Source: Labedaea rhizosphaerae | Lineage (GTDB): Bacteria > Actinomycetota > Actinomycetes > Mycobacteriales > Pseudonocardiaceae | Assembly (NCBI RefSeq): GCF_004362825.1 | Contig: NZ_SNXZ01000001.1 | Coordinates: forward strand, 1,612,001 to 1,676,000 | Length of the DNA: 64,000 nucleotides | Direction: 5' to 3' | Shown: positions 35,859 through 45,478 of the stretch, one piece after another | How positions within the stretch are numbered: the stretch's first letter is position 1 | How the letters are laid out: each line of letters starts with the position of its first letter | Made by a program: the position numbers and the translations under genes | The notes under the pieces: generated by a model | What the model was told of the DNA's origin: nothing | Databases searched by the model: none | The model's input: only the letters and a program-made list of their open reading frames with translations

Positions 35859-35910
35859 CCTGAATGTCGCATTCGAGACGTCCAGTGCCCCGAATGGGCC
35901 ATTCAAGGCA
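35859..35910. repeat. Two GAATG-N3-CATTC dyads 30 bp apart
   Basis: Units CCTGAATGTCGCATTCGAGACG (35859) and the similar unit at 35889, each with a palindromic core GAATG-N3-CATTC. The second begins exactly 30 bp after the first. The same pair with the same spacing recurs at 48020-48071. They fill the gap between convergent genes. Confidence 0.85.
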
Positions 35911-35911
35911 G

Positions 35912-36784
35912 TCAGCTGACCGCCAGCGCGACGGTGGTCAGCGCGGCCCACGCCAACATGGCCAGCGACGTGTCCCGCAGGACCGGGATCAACGCCATGC
36001 CCTTCACGCCCTGCGCCACGCTGCGAGCCGCCCGACCCACGACCAGCAACGCCAGCAACCCGGCCAAAGTCCAGGCGGTGGCGAGCGCGGCGAGGATCGA
36101 CACCACGAACGGAATGGCCACCAGGGCGAAGTACAGCACCCGCGTGCGCTGCTCGCCGAGCCGCACCGCCAGCGTCCGCTTGCCCGACAGCCGATCCGTT
36201 GGCACGTCACGCAAGTTGTTCGCCACCAGCACCGCCGCCGAGAACGCGCCGACGGCGACCGACCCGAGCACGCCCAGCACCGTCAACCGTCCGATTTGGA
36301 CGTACAACGTGCCCAGCACGCCGATCAACCCGAAGAACAGGAACACCGCGGCCTCGCCCCAGCCCGAATACCCGTACGGCTTCGAACCACCGGTGTAGAA
36401 CCAGGCCCCGGCAATGCACACGGCGCCGACGGCCAGCAGCCACCAGTACCCGGACAGCGCCACCAACCCGAGCCCCGCGACCCCGGCCACGGCGAAGCTC
36501 ACCAACGCAGCCGTCAGCACCGACCGCGCGCCGGCCGCCCCGGACCCGACCAGCCGCATCGGCCCGACGCGGTCGGCGTCGGTCCCGCGGATCCCGTCGG
36601 AGTAGTCGTTGGCGTAGTTCACCCCGACCTGCAGCGCCACCGACACGACCATGGCCAGCACCGTCCGCGCCCAGGAGAACCCGTCGACCGCGGCCGCGGC
36701 GCCGGCGCCGACCAGCACCGGCGCGATGGAGTTCGGCAGCGTGCGGGGCCGAGCCCCTTCGATCCACTCCGCGACTGTGGCCAT
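35912..36784 (-). CDS. menA: 1,4-dihydroxy-2-naphthoate polyprenyltransferase
   Basis: Attaches the polyprenyl chain to dihydroxynaphthoate in menaquinone synthesis. The 290-residue UbiA-family membrane protein has about eight to nine helices, the first Mg-diphosphate aspartate motif [14 protein letters not shown], and the second [18 protein letters not shown], plus [16 protein letters not shown] at the N-terminus. ATG 36784 is chosen because that motif starts next to it; the frame is open 70 codons further but overlaps the neighbour. It is the last gene of a minus-strand run (38878, 38100, 36807, 35912) with gaps of 13-66 bp, so it may be co-transcribed with unrelated-looking upstream genes. 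Confidence 0.95.
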   Translation of the reverse strand: MATVAEWIEGARPRTLPNSIAPVLVGAGAAAAVDGFSWARTVLAMVVSVALQVGVNYANDYSDGIRGTDADRVGPMRLVGSGAAGARSVLTAALVSFAVAGVAGLGLVALSGYWWLLAVGAVCIAGAWFYTGGSKPYGYSGWGEAAVFLFFGLIGVLGTLYVQIGRLTVLGVLGSVAVGAFSAAVLVANNLRDVPTDRLSGKRTLAVRLGEQRTRVLYFALVAIPFVVSILAALATAWTLAGLLALLVVGRAARSVAQGVKGMALIPVLRDTSLAMLAWAALTTVALAVS

Positions 36785-36806
36785 GCGCCCATCTTGCCCT
36801 GCCGGA

Positions 36807-38033
36807 TCAGCAGTTGCGCACGCCCGAGACGCCCGACACATACACCGACGCCACGTACATGCCGGGGTAGAGCCGGTACCAGACGTTGTTGCGCCCGAAC
36901 GTGCCGCTGACCCACAGCCCTCTGAGCTTGCACTCGACGCGCACCTGGGCCTTGTTGGCGGCGACCCCGACGTTCGGGCGCTGGCTGGACGCACCCGACC
37001 GCACGTTCAACGGGATGCCGTTGGTGTGCACGGTGCCGACCGCGCCGGTGCCCGTCCACTGGTAGGTCACGGTGACGTAGGAGTTGCCCTTGAGCCGGAG
37101 CCCGTCGTGGAACGTGCCGTCGGCCAGGTCGATGCCCGACGGGTTCTTGACCTTGCGGCCGTACTGGTCCTTGCCCTTGTTGTAACCCTTGCGGTACGCG
37201 GCATCCGCCTCCGGCGTGCCCTGCGGCAGGTCCTTCCACCGCTGGCGCCGGGTGCCCGTGCTCCAGTGGTCGTCGGTGGTGTTCCACGGGCCGACGTCCC
37301 ACACCGGCGCCCACGCGCACCGCTTGTTCGCGCAGACCCGCACGCTGTACTCGCCGCTGCCGTTGGCACCCAGTGCCCGTCGCGACGGCAACGCGACGAA
37401 GTGGTCCTTCTTGGCGATCTTGTGGCCGTTCGCGGTCTTGTGGCCGATCAGCCCCTCGCGGGTGGCGTAGACCCGGTAGCTCAGCCCGGCCTTGTCAGCG
37501 GAGTCCGGCTGGATCCGGGTCGAGTCGTCCGGGTGCACGGTGAGCGGGCCGACGGCGGCGTCCTGGCCGGTCAGCACGGCGCGCAGCTGGAGCTGGGTGG
37601 CGCGCAGGGGCAACGCCGCCGGCAACGGCAGCCACTGGCTCCAGGTGCCGTCGGCGCGGCGGGCCCGCACGTCGAGTTCGGCCCCGTGGCGGTCGGCGTC
37701 GGCGGTCACGCCGGTGGCCGGGGTGCTCAGCGTGTGCGGCGGGTAGACGGCGACGCCCCACGGGTCCGGGGTGCCCGCGCTCGCCGCCTTGGCCGCGTCG
37801 TCCGCGTCGTCCGCGAGCCGGACGGTCGGGCCGTCGGCCCGGACGTTGCTGCTGTCCGCGGTGAACGTCGTCGCGTCGATGGTCCAGTCGTCTGTGGCTG
37901 CGTTCCTGGCCGCGTTCGTGGCCGCGTTCGTGGCCGCGGCGGCGGCCGGTGGCACGGCCGCGCTCGCGCCGGCCGCCAGCGTCGCGACCGCGACGGTGGC
38001 GAGCACGCGCACCAGCCTGGTAGTTGATCCCAT
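36807..38033 (-). CDS. Exported protein of unknown function with C-terminal SH3-like region
   Basis: 408 residues with a Sec signal peptide (about 1-33), followed by an Ala/Asn-rich stretch ([18 protein letters not shown]) encoded by a short tandem repeat. A middle region is Ala/Asp-rich and the C-terminal third has paired-cysteine [19 protein letters not shown] and [14 protein letters not shown], the latter reminiscent of SH3-like wall-binding repeats. Probably secreted and cell-wall associated; enzymatic motifs are not evident. The start at 38033 is followed by a good basic-hydrophobic signal. The gap to menA is 22 bp. Confidence 0.7.
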   Translation of the reverse strand: MGSTTRLVRVLATVAVATLAAGASAAVPPAAAAATNAATNAARNAATDDWTIDATTFTADSSNVRADGPTVRLADDADDAAKAASAGTPDPWGVAVYPPHTLSTPATGVTADADRHGAELDVRARRADGTWSQWLPLPAALPLRATQLQLRAVLTGQDAAVGPLTVHPDDSTRIQPDSADKAGLSYRVYATREGLIGHKTANGHKIAKKDHFVALPSRRALGANGSGEYSVRVCANKRCAWAPVWDVGPWNTTDDHWSTGTRRQRWKDLPQGTPEADAAYRKGYNKGKDQYGRKVKNPSGIDLADGTFHDGLRLKGNSYVTVTYQWTGTGAVGTVHTNGIPLNVRSGASSQRPNVGVAANKAQVRVECKLRGLWVSGTFGRNNVWYRLYPGMYVASVYVSGVSGVRNC

Positions 38034-38099
38034 GATCCGAGGGAAGATCCGCTTTGCCGGTGCGGCAACTCGAAGTCCGGGGGGATCACCTGATGGTGG

Positions 38100-38864
38100 T
38101 CAGCTCCACCGCCGGAACCCACCCTCCGTGTTGATCACCTGACCCGTGATCCACTCGCCGTCGTCGGTGGCGAGCCACGCGATCAGCCGCGCCGGGTCGT
38201 CCGGCTCGCCCCAGCGACCGGCCGGGAAGCGCCGGGCCACCGCTTCGCGTGCGGCCGGCGGCGCGTACCCGGTGTCCACCGGGCCGGGGTTGACCGCGTT
38301 CACGGTGATCCCGCGGTCGGCGAGGTGGTCGGCCAGCGACCTGGTGATCGACGCGAGCGCGCCCTTGCTGGTCGCGTAGGCGATCTCGTCCGGCATCGGG
38401 CCGAGGTCCTGGCCGGAGGTCAGGAAGAGCACCCGGCCGCCGCGGCGCCCGTCGTGCTGCGCGGCGAACGCCTTGGCCAGCAGGATCGACGAGCGCGTGT
38501 TCACGGCGAAGTGCCGGTCCAGCCGCGCCGCGTCCATCGTCTCGAGTGGACCGTCGTGCCCGCTCTGCGCGTGGTTGCACACCAGCACGTCCACGTGCCC
38601 GAACCGCGCGACGGCGGCGTCCAGCAGGGCCTGCGGCGCGTCCGGCTCGGCGAGATCGGCCGCGAAGTGCGCCTCCTCGTCGGCGAACCCGGCGGGCACG
38701 TCCGGATCGGCGCCCCACGGCTGTTCCCGGTCGTGCGGTGGATAGCCGTGCAGGAACAGGCTCGCGCCCAGCTCGCCGAGCCGCCGCGCGATCGCCTGTC
38801 CGATCCCGGCTCGCCTGCTCACGCCCGTGACGACGGCGACCCGTCCCGTCAGGTCCTCGCGCAT
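38100..38864 (-). CDS. Short-chain dehydrogenase/reductase
   Basis: 254-residue classical SDR with the cofactor motif VVTGVSRRAGIG near residues 11-22, NHA in place of NNA (VLVCNHAQSG), the catalytic serine in LFLTSGQD, and the tyrosine and lysine in YATSKGAL (YxxxK). The PG motif NPGPVDTGY and the end GGFRRWS complete the fold. The substrate is unknown; it resembles 3-oxoacyl-ACP reductase-like SDRs. ATG 38864 is 13 bp after the stop of the TPR gene upstream, and the enzyme lies in the same run as menA. Confidence 0.85.
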   Translation of the reverse strand: MREDLTGRVAVVTGVSRRAGIGQAIARRLGELGASLFLHGYPPHDREQPWGADPDVPAGFADEEAHFAADLAEPDAPQALLDAAVARFGHVDVLVCNHAQSGHDGPLETMDAARLDRHFAVNTRSSILLAKAFAAQHDGRRGGRVLFLTSGQDLGPMPDEIAYATSKGALASITRSLADHLADRGITVNAVNPGPVDTGYAPPAAREAVARRFPAGRWGEPDDPARLIAWLATDDGEWITGQVINTEGGFRRWS

Positions 38865-38877
38865 GCCGCGCAGTGTG

Positions 38878-40167
38878 TCAGCCGGCCTTGCCGCGAGCCA
38901 CGTACATTTTCATGCCGGTGAAGTCGAGCGTGAGGTTGTAGGGCTTGTAGAACGGGTGGAACAGCGTGAACGGCACGTCGAACCCGGAGCGCGGCGGCCT
39001 GCTGTCGGGGCTCGCCACGCTGTAGAACCCCCGGGCGGCGGCGTCGCCGAGGCGGACCTCGTCCGGGAAGCAGGGGTAGACCACGGTCGGGTGGCTGTGG
39101 GCGTAGGTCTCCAGTGGACGGTCGTAGTCGATGCGGATCCGCAGCTGCTTGGCCGTTTCCACCGACATGACCGCGACGTTCTCGCTGATCCCGCCGATGG
39201 ACAGGCCCGTGACCCGCGGGCCGGAGCCGTCGATGCTGCCGAGGCTGTACATCTCCTGCCCGCCGGCCAGCCACAGCGGCAGGGGCTCGGCTCCCGCAGG
39301 TGCCTTGCCGATCGCTTCGGGGGTGGGGCGGCGCAGGATCAGCGAGCGGCCCGCGTAGTCGAAGGTGGTCAGCAAGTGCCAGAAGACCCACGAGCCGATG
39401 AGGCCGTCGTGCGCACCGCCTGGATCAGCGGCGTTGGTTTCCGCTTCGGACCACCCCACGGGGATGTTGCGCAGTTCGATGTCGCCCAGCTTGAAGGATT
39501 CCAGTACCCCGAAGTACTGCCATGCGTAGCCGTCCAAGTAGTCGATCTTCTGCTTGGCGACGGCGGTCAGCCCGGCTTCCTCGGCCACCTGCATGGACAG
39601 GCCGAGCCACGGGGCGCCGGTGTAGAACATGAAGCGCTTCGGCGCGCCGCCGTTGACCGAGGCCTCGATCATCGGTGTCGGATCCATTTGCAGCCAGGGC
39701 AACCGCGCGGTGTCACCGTGGAGCTGGTACGGCTCGCCGTGGACGGCCTCGAACCAGGTGGCGTCGACGTCGTCGCCGAGCACGCGCAAATGGTGCGCGG
39801 AGAGCGACAACTTGTCCTGCCGCAGGTAGCAATCGGCCATCAACCTGTTGGCGCTCGGGTCGCCGGGCGCCAAGCCGAGGGCCATCTTGAGGTACTTCTC
39901 GGCCTCGGCGAACCGGTTGGACAGCAGGGCGACATAGCCGCGTTGGCTGGCCGCGTGCACGTTCGTGGGGTCCTTTTTCAGGATTTCCTCGTACGCGCGG
40001 CCGGCCTGCTCGAACCGCCCGGCCTTGAACAGCGCGTCCGCATCCGGGCCGGGGCCGGGCTGCGCCGTGGCCGACCTGCCCAGCAGCGGTGCGGCCGCCG
40101 CGACCCCGGCCATGACGGCCGCGGCCCGCAACGCCGACCGTCGATCCCACTTCCCACTACCCGCCAC
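38878..40167 (-). CDS. Exported TPR protein with a degenerate retropepsin-like domain
   Basis: 429 residues. A twin-arginine-type signal (WDRRSALRAAAVMAGVAAAAP) is followed by tetratricopeptide-like helices at about residues 44-130 (ALFKAGRFEQAGRAYEEIL, YVALLSNRFAEAEKYLKMAL). From about 165 the fold resembles aspartyl proteases (PF13650 type): ASVNGGAPKRFMFYTGAPWLGLS, later DGLIGSWVFWHLLTTFDYAGRSLIL. The catalytic DTGA is YTGA, with Tyr182 for Asp, so it is probably a catalytically dead binding protein, although TAC differs from GAC by one base. GTG 40167 is chosen because GAAGGG lies 8 bp upstream and it gives a compact signal; an in-frame GTG at 40224 is possible. Confidence 0.72.
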   Translation of the reverse strand: MAGSGKWDRRSALRAAAVMAGVAAAAPLLGRSATAQPGPGPDADALFKAGRFEQAGRAYEEILKKDPTNVHAASQRGYVALLSNRFAEAEKYLKMALGLAPGDPSANRLMADCYLRQDKLSLSAHHLRVLGDDVDATWFEAVHGEPYQLHGDTARLPWLQMDPTPMIEASVNGGAPKRFMFYTGAPWLGLSMQVAEEAGLTAVAKQKIDYLDGYAWQYFGVLESFKLGDIELRNIPVGWSEAETNAADPGGAHDGLIGSWVFWHLLTTFDYAGRSLILRRPTPEAIGKAPAGAEPLPLWLAGGQEMYSLGSIDGSGPRVTGLSIGGISENVAVMSVETAKQLRIRIDYDRPLETYAHSHPTVVYPCFPDEVRLGDAAARGFYSVASPDSRPPRSGFDVPFTLFHPFYKPYNLTLDFTGMKMYVARGKAG

Positions 40168-40302
40168 GGTGTCGGCCCTTCGTTCGCTGTCGCTGCATGC
40201 CGTGCGGGGTTCACCGTTGCGCACCGACTTCCGCGCACCGTGATCACCACGTCACAGCTCTGCTACAGCCCCCACCTGCTCCGCCCGACGGGAATCAGCC
40301 CG

Positions 40303-41436
40303 CTAGTTCCCGTGGGCGAGGGTGGCGCGGACGGCGGTCCGGTCGATCTTGCCGGGGCCGCGCAAGGGCATTGCGGGAGCGAAGCGGATCTCCTTGGGGG
40401 TGGCGGCGGCGCCGAGTTCCGCGCGGACGGCGGCCTGCAGATCGGCGGTGGCCGGCGGGGTGCCGTCGGGGACGACGAGGGCGACCACGCGTTCGCCCCA
40501 TTCCGGGTCGGGCAGGCCGACCACGCACGCCTCGCCGACGCCCGGTCGCGCGCACAGCACCCGCTCGACCGCGGCGGCCGGGACCTTCTCGCCGCCGGTG
40601 TTGATCACGTCGTCGACCCGGCCGAGGACGGTCAGGTGGTCGCCGTCGAGCCGGCCCAGGTCGGACGTGCGGAACCACTGGCCGGCAAACGCTTGCGCGG
40701 TCAGCTCCGGCCGCAGCCGGTAGCCGTGGGACAGGGTCGGGCCGCCGAGCTCGATCACCCCGCCGTCGCCCAGCCGGACCCGCACGCCACGCAATGGCAC
40801 GCCGTCGTACACGCACCCGCCCGCGGTCTCGCTCATCCCGTAGGTCGTCCACATCCGCACGCCCGCCGCCCGCGCCTGGTCGACCAGCCGCTGCGGGGTG
40901 GCCGCGCCACCGATCAGCACGCCGTCGAACGCCCGCAACGCCGCCAGCCCGGCCTCGTCGCGCACCAGCCGCGAGAGCTGGGTGGGCACCAGCGCCGTGT
41001 AGTGCGGGCCGGGCGTGGCCAGCACCGGCGCCGCCGCGGCGACGAAGGTGGACGGCCGGAAACCGCCGGTCAGGTCGAGCACCGCCGGGTCGCGCCCGGC
41101 CAGAATGGTCCGGACCAGCACCTGGATGCCCGCGACGTGGTGCGCGGGCATGGCGAGCAGCCAGCCGCCCGGGCCGCCGAGCCGCTCGTGCGTCGCGTCC
41201 GCCGAGGCCCGCAACGCGCCGGCGGAGAGCAGGACGCCCTTCGGCTCGCCGGTCGACCCGGAGGTCGCGACGATCACAGCGGTGCCCGGTTCGACGGGCT
41301 TGTCCGGAGCCATGGCCGCGCGCACGGATCCGTCGGCGACCGGCAGCACGGCCGGCCCACCGGCCAGGGCCTCGGACAACGCCTCGGCCAGGGCGTGCAC
41401 CGCGCGGGTCCCACCGTCGAGCAGCACTTCACGCAC
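40303..41436 (-). CDS. menE: o-Succinylbenzoate-CoA ligase
   Basis: Activates o-succinylbenzoate with CoA in menaquinone synthesis. 377-residue ANL enzyme, short as actinobacterial MenE are: ATSGSTGEPKGVLLS phosphate loop, YGMSETAGG, WFRTSDLGRL, and the C-terminal lysine in PLRGPGKIDRTAV. Position downstream of menA and before menB fits, and no other substrate is suggested by context. GTG 41436 is preferred to ATG 41451 because a CATGAT -10-like hexamer is 6 bp upstream and the usual MREVLL start then follows. Its start is 28 bp from the divergent NAT start. Confidence 0.9.
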   Translation of the reverse strand: MREVLLDGGTRAVHALAEALSEALAGGPAVLPVADGSVRAAMAPDKPVEPGTAVIVATSGSTGEPKGVLLSAGALRASADATHERLGGPGGWLLAMPAHHVAGIQVLVRTILAGRDPAVLDLTGGFRPSTFVAAAAPVLATPGPHYTALVPTQLSRLVRDEAGLAALRAFDGVLIGGAATPQRLVDQARAAGVRMWTTYGMSETAGGCVYDGVPLRGVRVRLGDGGVIELGGPTLSHGYRLRPELTAQAFAGQWFRTSDLGRLDGDHLTVLGRVDDVINTGGEKVPAAAVERVLCARPGVGEACVVGLPDPEWGERVVALVVPDGTPPATADLQAAVRAELGAAATPKEIRFAPAMPLRGPGKIDRTAVRATLAHGN

Positions 41437-41442
41437 GCGACC

Positions 41443-41456
41443 ATCATGCATAAGGT
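41443..41456. promoter_or_regulatory. Adjacent divergent -10 elements of menE and nat
   Basis: On the plus strand TAAGGT (41451-41456) is 7 bp before GTG 41464. On the minus strand CATGAT (41448-41443) is 6 bp before GTG 41436. The two start codons are 28 bp apart with no room for separate promoters or leaders. Confidence 0.5.
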
Positions 41457-41463
41457 TCGGTGG

Positions 41464-42315
41464 GTGGCGGTGTCGGCGGCGGATCTGCATGCGTACCTGC
41501 GCAGGCTCGGCTGGGCCGCGCGACCGGCGCCGACCAAGGACACGCTGATCGAACTGCACCGCGCCCACGCCGAACGCATCCCGTACGAGACGGTGTGGAT
41601 CGCGTTGGGCGACAAGCGAAGCGTCGACCCGGGCGAATCCGTGCGGCACCTGCTGGCCGGGCGCGGCGGCTACTGCTACCACCTCAACGGCGCGTTCGGC
41701 GCGTTGCTGGCGTGGCTGGGTTACGAGGTGCACCGCCACCGGGCGGGCGTGCAGGGCCGCCCGACCGACCCGCGCGAGATCAGCGGCAACCACCTGGGGA
41801 TCTCCGTCACGCTGCCGGACGAGGGCACGTGGATGGTCGACCTCGGGCTCGGCGACGGGCTGCACGAACCCGTGCCGCTGCGCACCGGCCGCTACCCGCA
41901 GGGCCCGATGACGTTCGGGATCCGGCCGTCGACGGTCGCGCCGGGTGGCTGGCGCTTCGACCACGACCCGTTCGGCTCGTTCGAGGGCTGCGACTTCGCC
42001 CCCGAGGGCACCGTGCTCGCCGACTTCGCCGAGAACCACCGCTGGCAGTCGACGTCGCCCGAGTCCGGTCACGTGCGGGTGGTGCTCGCCGCGCGCCGGG
42101 ACGAGAAGTCGGTGTCGGAACTGCGTGGCCGGGTGCTGACGGTGATCGACTCGAGCGGCCGCGGCGACACCCAGATCGAGGGCTCGTCGGACTACTTCAC
42201 CGTGCTGGCCGAGGTTTTCGGGTTGCCGCTGTCCGATGTGGACTCGCGGCGCAAGGCGGCCTTGTGGGCACGCGTGTGCACCGACCACGAGGCCTACCTC
42301 GCCACGAAGCGCTAG
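41464..42315 (+). CDS. Arylamine N-acetyltransferase
   Basis: 283-residue NAT, which transfers an acyl group from acyl-CoA to an amine. The catalytic triad is visible: Cys71 in RGGYCYHLNG, His110 in SGNHLG, Asp126 in MVDLGLG. The glutamate of the usual RGGxCxELN motif is replaced by histidine (CYHLN). Natural substrates are unknown; in actinomycetes NATs handle aromatic amines, and the family also includes amide synthases that close ansamycin rings, but no such cluster is here. The GTG start at 41464 follows a TAAGGT element by 7 bp; an ATG further 5' lies in the menE promoter. Its presence between menE and menB is unusual. Confidence 0.88.
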   Translation: MAVSAADLHAYLRRLGWAARPAPTKDTLIELHRAHAERIPYETVWIALGDKRSVDPGESVRHLLAGRGGYCYHLNGAFGALLAWLGYEVHRHRAGVQGRPTDPREISGNHLGISVTLPDEGTWMVDLGLGDGLHEPVPLRTGRYPQGPMTFGIRPSTVAPGGWRFDHDPFGSFEGCDFAPEGTVLADFAENHRWQSTSPESGHVRVVLAARRDEKSVSELRGRVLTVIDSSGRGDTQIEGSSDYFTVLAEVFGLPLSDVDSRRKAALWARVCTDHEAYLATKR

Positions 42316-42379
42316 CTGGGGACCGGGTCTGGCTGGATGGCCGGGTTGGTCGGCCAGCTCACCGAGTGATGGGCAGGCG

Positions 42380-43291
<912 letters not shown>

Positions 43292-43297
43292 GCCTGG

Positions 43298-43304
43298 GAG
43301 AATA
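43298..43304. promoter_or_regulatory. Shared -10 region for divergent menB and menD
   Basis: TATTCT on the minus strand (43304-43299) precedes menB GTG 43291 by 7 bp; GAGAAT on the plus strand (43298-43303) precedes menD GTG 43311 by 7 bp. The two hexamers overlap in the same seven bases, GAGAATA, whose complement is TATTCTC. Confidence 0.6.
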
Positions 43305-43310
43305 GGACCC

Positions 43311-44954
43311 GTGAACCCGTCCACCGCGCAGGCGACCGTCGTCGTCGACGAGCTGGTCCGCGGTGGCGTCCGCCATGTGGTGGTGTGCCCCGGATCACGC
43401 AACGCCCCGCTGTCCATCGCGCTGCACGCGGCCGCCGTCGCCGGGCGGCTGGCCCTGCACGTGCGCATCGACGAACGCAGTGCCGCCTTCTTCGCCCTCG
43501 GCATCGCCCGCGGCAGTGGCGCGACCGTCGCCGTCGTGTGCACCTCGGGCACCGCGGTCGCGAACCTGCACCCGGCCGCGCTCGAGGCGCACTACGCCCG
43601 CGTGCCGCTGCTGCTGGTCACCGCCGACCGGCCGGGCGAGCTGGTCGGCACCGGCGCCAACCAGACCGTGCGCCAGCACGGCATCTTCGGCCCCGACGTG
43701 TCCGTTGTGGACATGCCGCTGGCCGAGCGGATCCCCAACCGCAACCCGGTGTGGCGGGGCACCGTCTGCCGGGCGCTGGCCGTCGCGGCCGCCGGTGGTC
43801 CGGTCCAGCTCAACGTGCCGCTGCGCGAGCCGCTCGTGCCCACCGACGCACCTGCGTGGCCCGACTCGCTCGACGGCCGCCCGGACGGCGCGCCGTGGAC
43901 CGTCCGGCAGCGCACGACGACCACCGTCACCGACCCCGTCCACCTGCCGGCCCGCACGGTCGTGGTGCTCGGCGACGGCCCGCACGCCACCGCGGCCGCC
44001 GAGTTCGCCGCCGGGGCCGGGTGGCCGGTGATCGCCGAGCCTGTCGCCAGCGGCGGGAAACCGCTGCGGCACGGCGCATTGCTCCTCGCGGCCGGCATCC
44101 CCGACCGGCTGCGCCCCGAGGCGGTGCTCGCCGTCGGCCGGCCGACCCTCTCACGCGGCGTGCAACGGTTGCTGGGCTCGGCACCGCGGGTGCACGTGGT
44201 CGACGACGGCGCCGAATGGACCGACCCGCAGCACGTCGCGAACACCACCGCCACCGAACTCGCCGTGATCGCCGCGCCGCCCGACACCGGCTGGTCGCGG
44301 GCCTGGGAAGACGCCGCCGAGCAGGCCGCCGACGTGGTGGAAACCGTGTTGTCCCAAGCGAAGTGGCCCACCGGCATGCACGTGGCCCGCGACCTGCTGG
44401 CCGCTGTCCCGGCCGGGTCGGTGCTCTTCGCCGGGTCGTCCAACCCGATCCGCGACCTGGACTTCGCCGCCGTGGCCCGGGCCGACGTGCGCGTCCACGC
44501 CAACCGCGGCGTCGCCGGCATCGACGGCAGCGTGTCCAGTGCGCTCGGCGTGGCCTTGGGCGCCGGCCGGCGCGGCTACGCGTTGCTGGGCGACCTCACG
44601 TTCCTGCACGACTCCGGCGGCCTGCTGATCGGTCCCGGCGAAGCCCGCCCGGACGTGACGGTCGTGGTGCTCAACGACGACGGCGGCGGCATCTTCACGC
44701 TGCTGGAGCAGGGCGCACCCGAGCACGCCGACTCGTTCGAGCGCGTCTTCGGCACGCCGCACGGCACCGACCTCGCCGCGCTGTGCGCCGCGCACGGCAT
44801 CCCGCACGTGCTGGCCGACGACCCCGAGGTGTTCCGGGCAGCGCTCGCCCCCGAACCGGGCGTCCGGGTGGTCGAGGTGCGCGCGGACCGGTCGGTGCTG
44901 CGGGAGCTGCACGCCCGGCTGCGCACCGAGGTGCACGACCGGATCAACGGCTGA
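43311..44954 (+). CDS. menD: 2-Succinyl-5-enolpyruvyl-6-hydroxy-3-cyclohexene-1-carboxylate synthase
   Basis: Thiamine-diphosphate enzyme that joins 2-oxoglutarate and isochorismate, the first committed step of the classical menaquinone pathway. 547 residues with VVVCPGSRNAPLSIAL at the N-terminus, DERSAAFFALGIARGSG (the conserved glutamate of ThDP activation), and the C-terminal ThDP/Mg motif GDLTFLHDSGGL with VVLNDDGGGIF. GTG 43311 is the first codon after the shared promoter with menB. Downstream MenH and MenF are not in the window. Confidence 0.95.
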   Translation: MNPSTAQATVVVDELVRGGVRHVVVCPGSRNAPLSIALHAAAVAGRLALHVRIDERSAAFFALGIARGSGATVAVVCTSGTAVANLHPAALEAHYARVPLLLVTADRPGELVGTGANQTVRQHGIFGPDVSVVDMPLAERIPNRNPVWRGTVCRALAVAAAGGPVQLNVPLREPLVPTDAPAWPDSLDGRPDGAPWTVRQRTTTTVTDPVHLPARTVVVLGDGPHATAAAEFAAGAGWPVIAEPVASGGKPLRHGALLLAAGIPDRLRPEAVLAVGRPTLSRGVQRLLGSAPRVHVVDDGAEWTDPQHVANTTATELAVIAAPPDTGWSRAWEDAAEQAADVVETVLSQAKWPTGMHVARDLLAAVPAGSVLFAGSSNPIRDLDFAAVARADVRVHANRGVAGIDGSVSSALGVALGAGRRGYALLGDLTFLHDSGGLLIGPGEARPDVTVVVLNDDGGGIFTLLEQGAPEHADSFERVFGTPHGTDLAALCAAHGIPHVLADDPEVFRAALAPEPGVRVVEVRADRSVLRELHARLRTEVHDRING

Positions 44955-45027
44955 AACTCGTATGCAACCTTCTCGATGACCCGAGGCATGGATAACCCCA
45001 GAAGCGTTCGACGAACAGGGGAGTTCC

Positions 45028-45429
45028 ATGCGTATCCGAGTCGTACTGCCGATCGCCGCGGCCCTGGTCGCACTCGGCGCCGCCATCGGCATCCCGGCCC
45101 TGGCCAGCGCCGGGTCGCCGAACCCGGCACCGCCCACCACCTCCGCGCCCCAGCCCACGGGCGTCCCCCAGCCCACCGGTGTTCCGCAGCCCACTCCGCA
45201 GCCGACTGGTCCGCAACCCAGTGCCACGCCGACCGTGTCGCTGCCGCCGAGCACCTCGCCGGGGAACTCGCACACGCCGACCACCTCGCCCGGGGTCCCG
45301 CAGCCGTCGACCACCGCGCCCGGCCACCGGGCGCCGACCAGCCCCGGCCCCACTGGTCCCATGTCCTCCCCGGCGCACCCGCCGACGACGTGGCAGCCGG
45401 CCCCCGGTGCCCCCGCTCCGGGCAAGTAA
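45028..45429 (+). CDS. Exported Pro/Thr/Ser-rich protein
   Basis: 133 residues: a Sec signal (about 1-27, ending ALASA) and then 105 residues of low-complexity Pro, Thr, Ser and Gly with repeated PQPTG and TTSPG units, resembling a wall-spanning linker without an attached domain. Start ATG 45028 has GGGGAG about 4 bp upstream. The SigE-type sigma gene begins 50 bp downstream and its anti-sigma candidate ends in a very similar tail, which suggests a common origin or function at the cell surface. Confidence 0.6.
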   Translation: MRIRVVLPIAAALVALGAAIGIPALASAGSPNPAPPTTSAPQPTGVPQPTGVPQPTPQPTGPQPSATPTVSLPPSTSPGNSHTPTTSPGVPQPSTTAPGHRAPTSPGPTGPMSSPAHPPTTWQPAPGAPAPGK

Positions 45430-45478
45430 CGCCCTGCTGGAGCAGGCAAGGGCCACAGACCCGAACGGCAGCGCCCCG

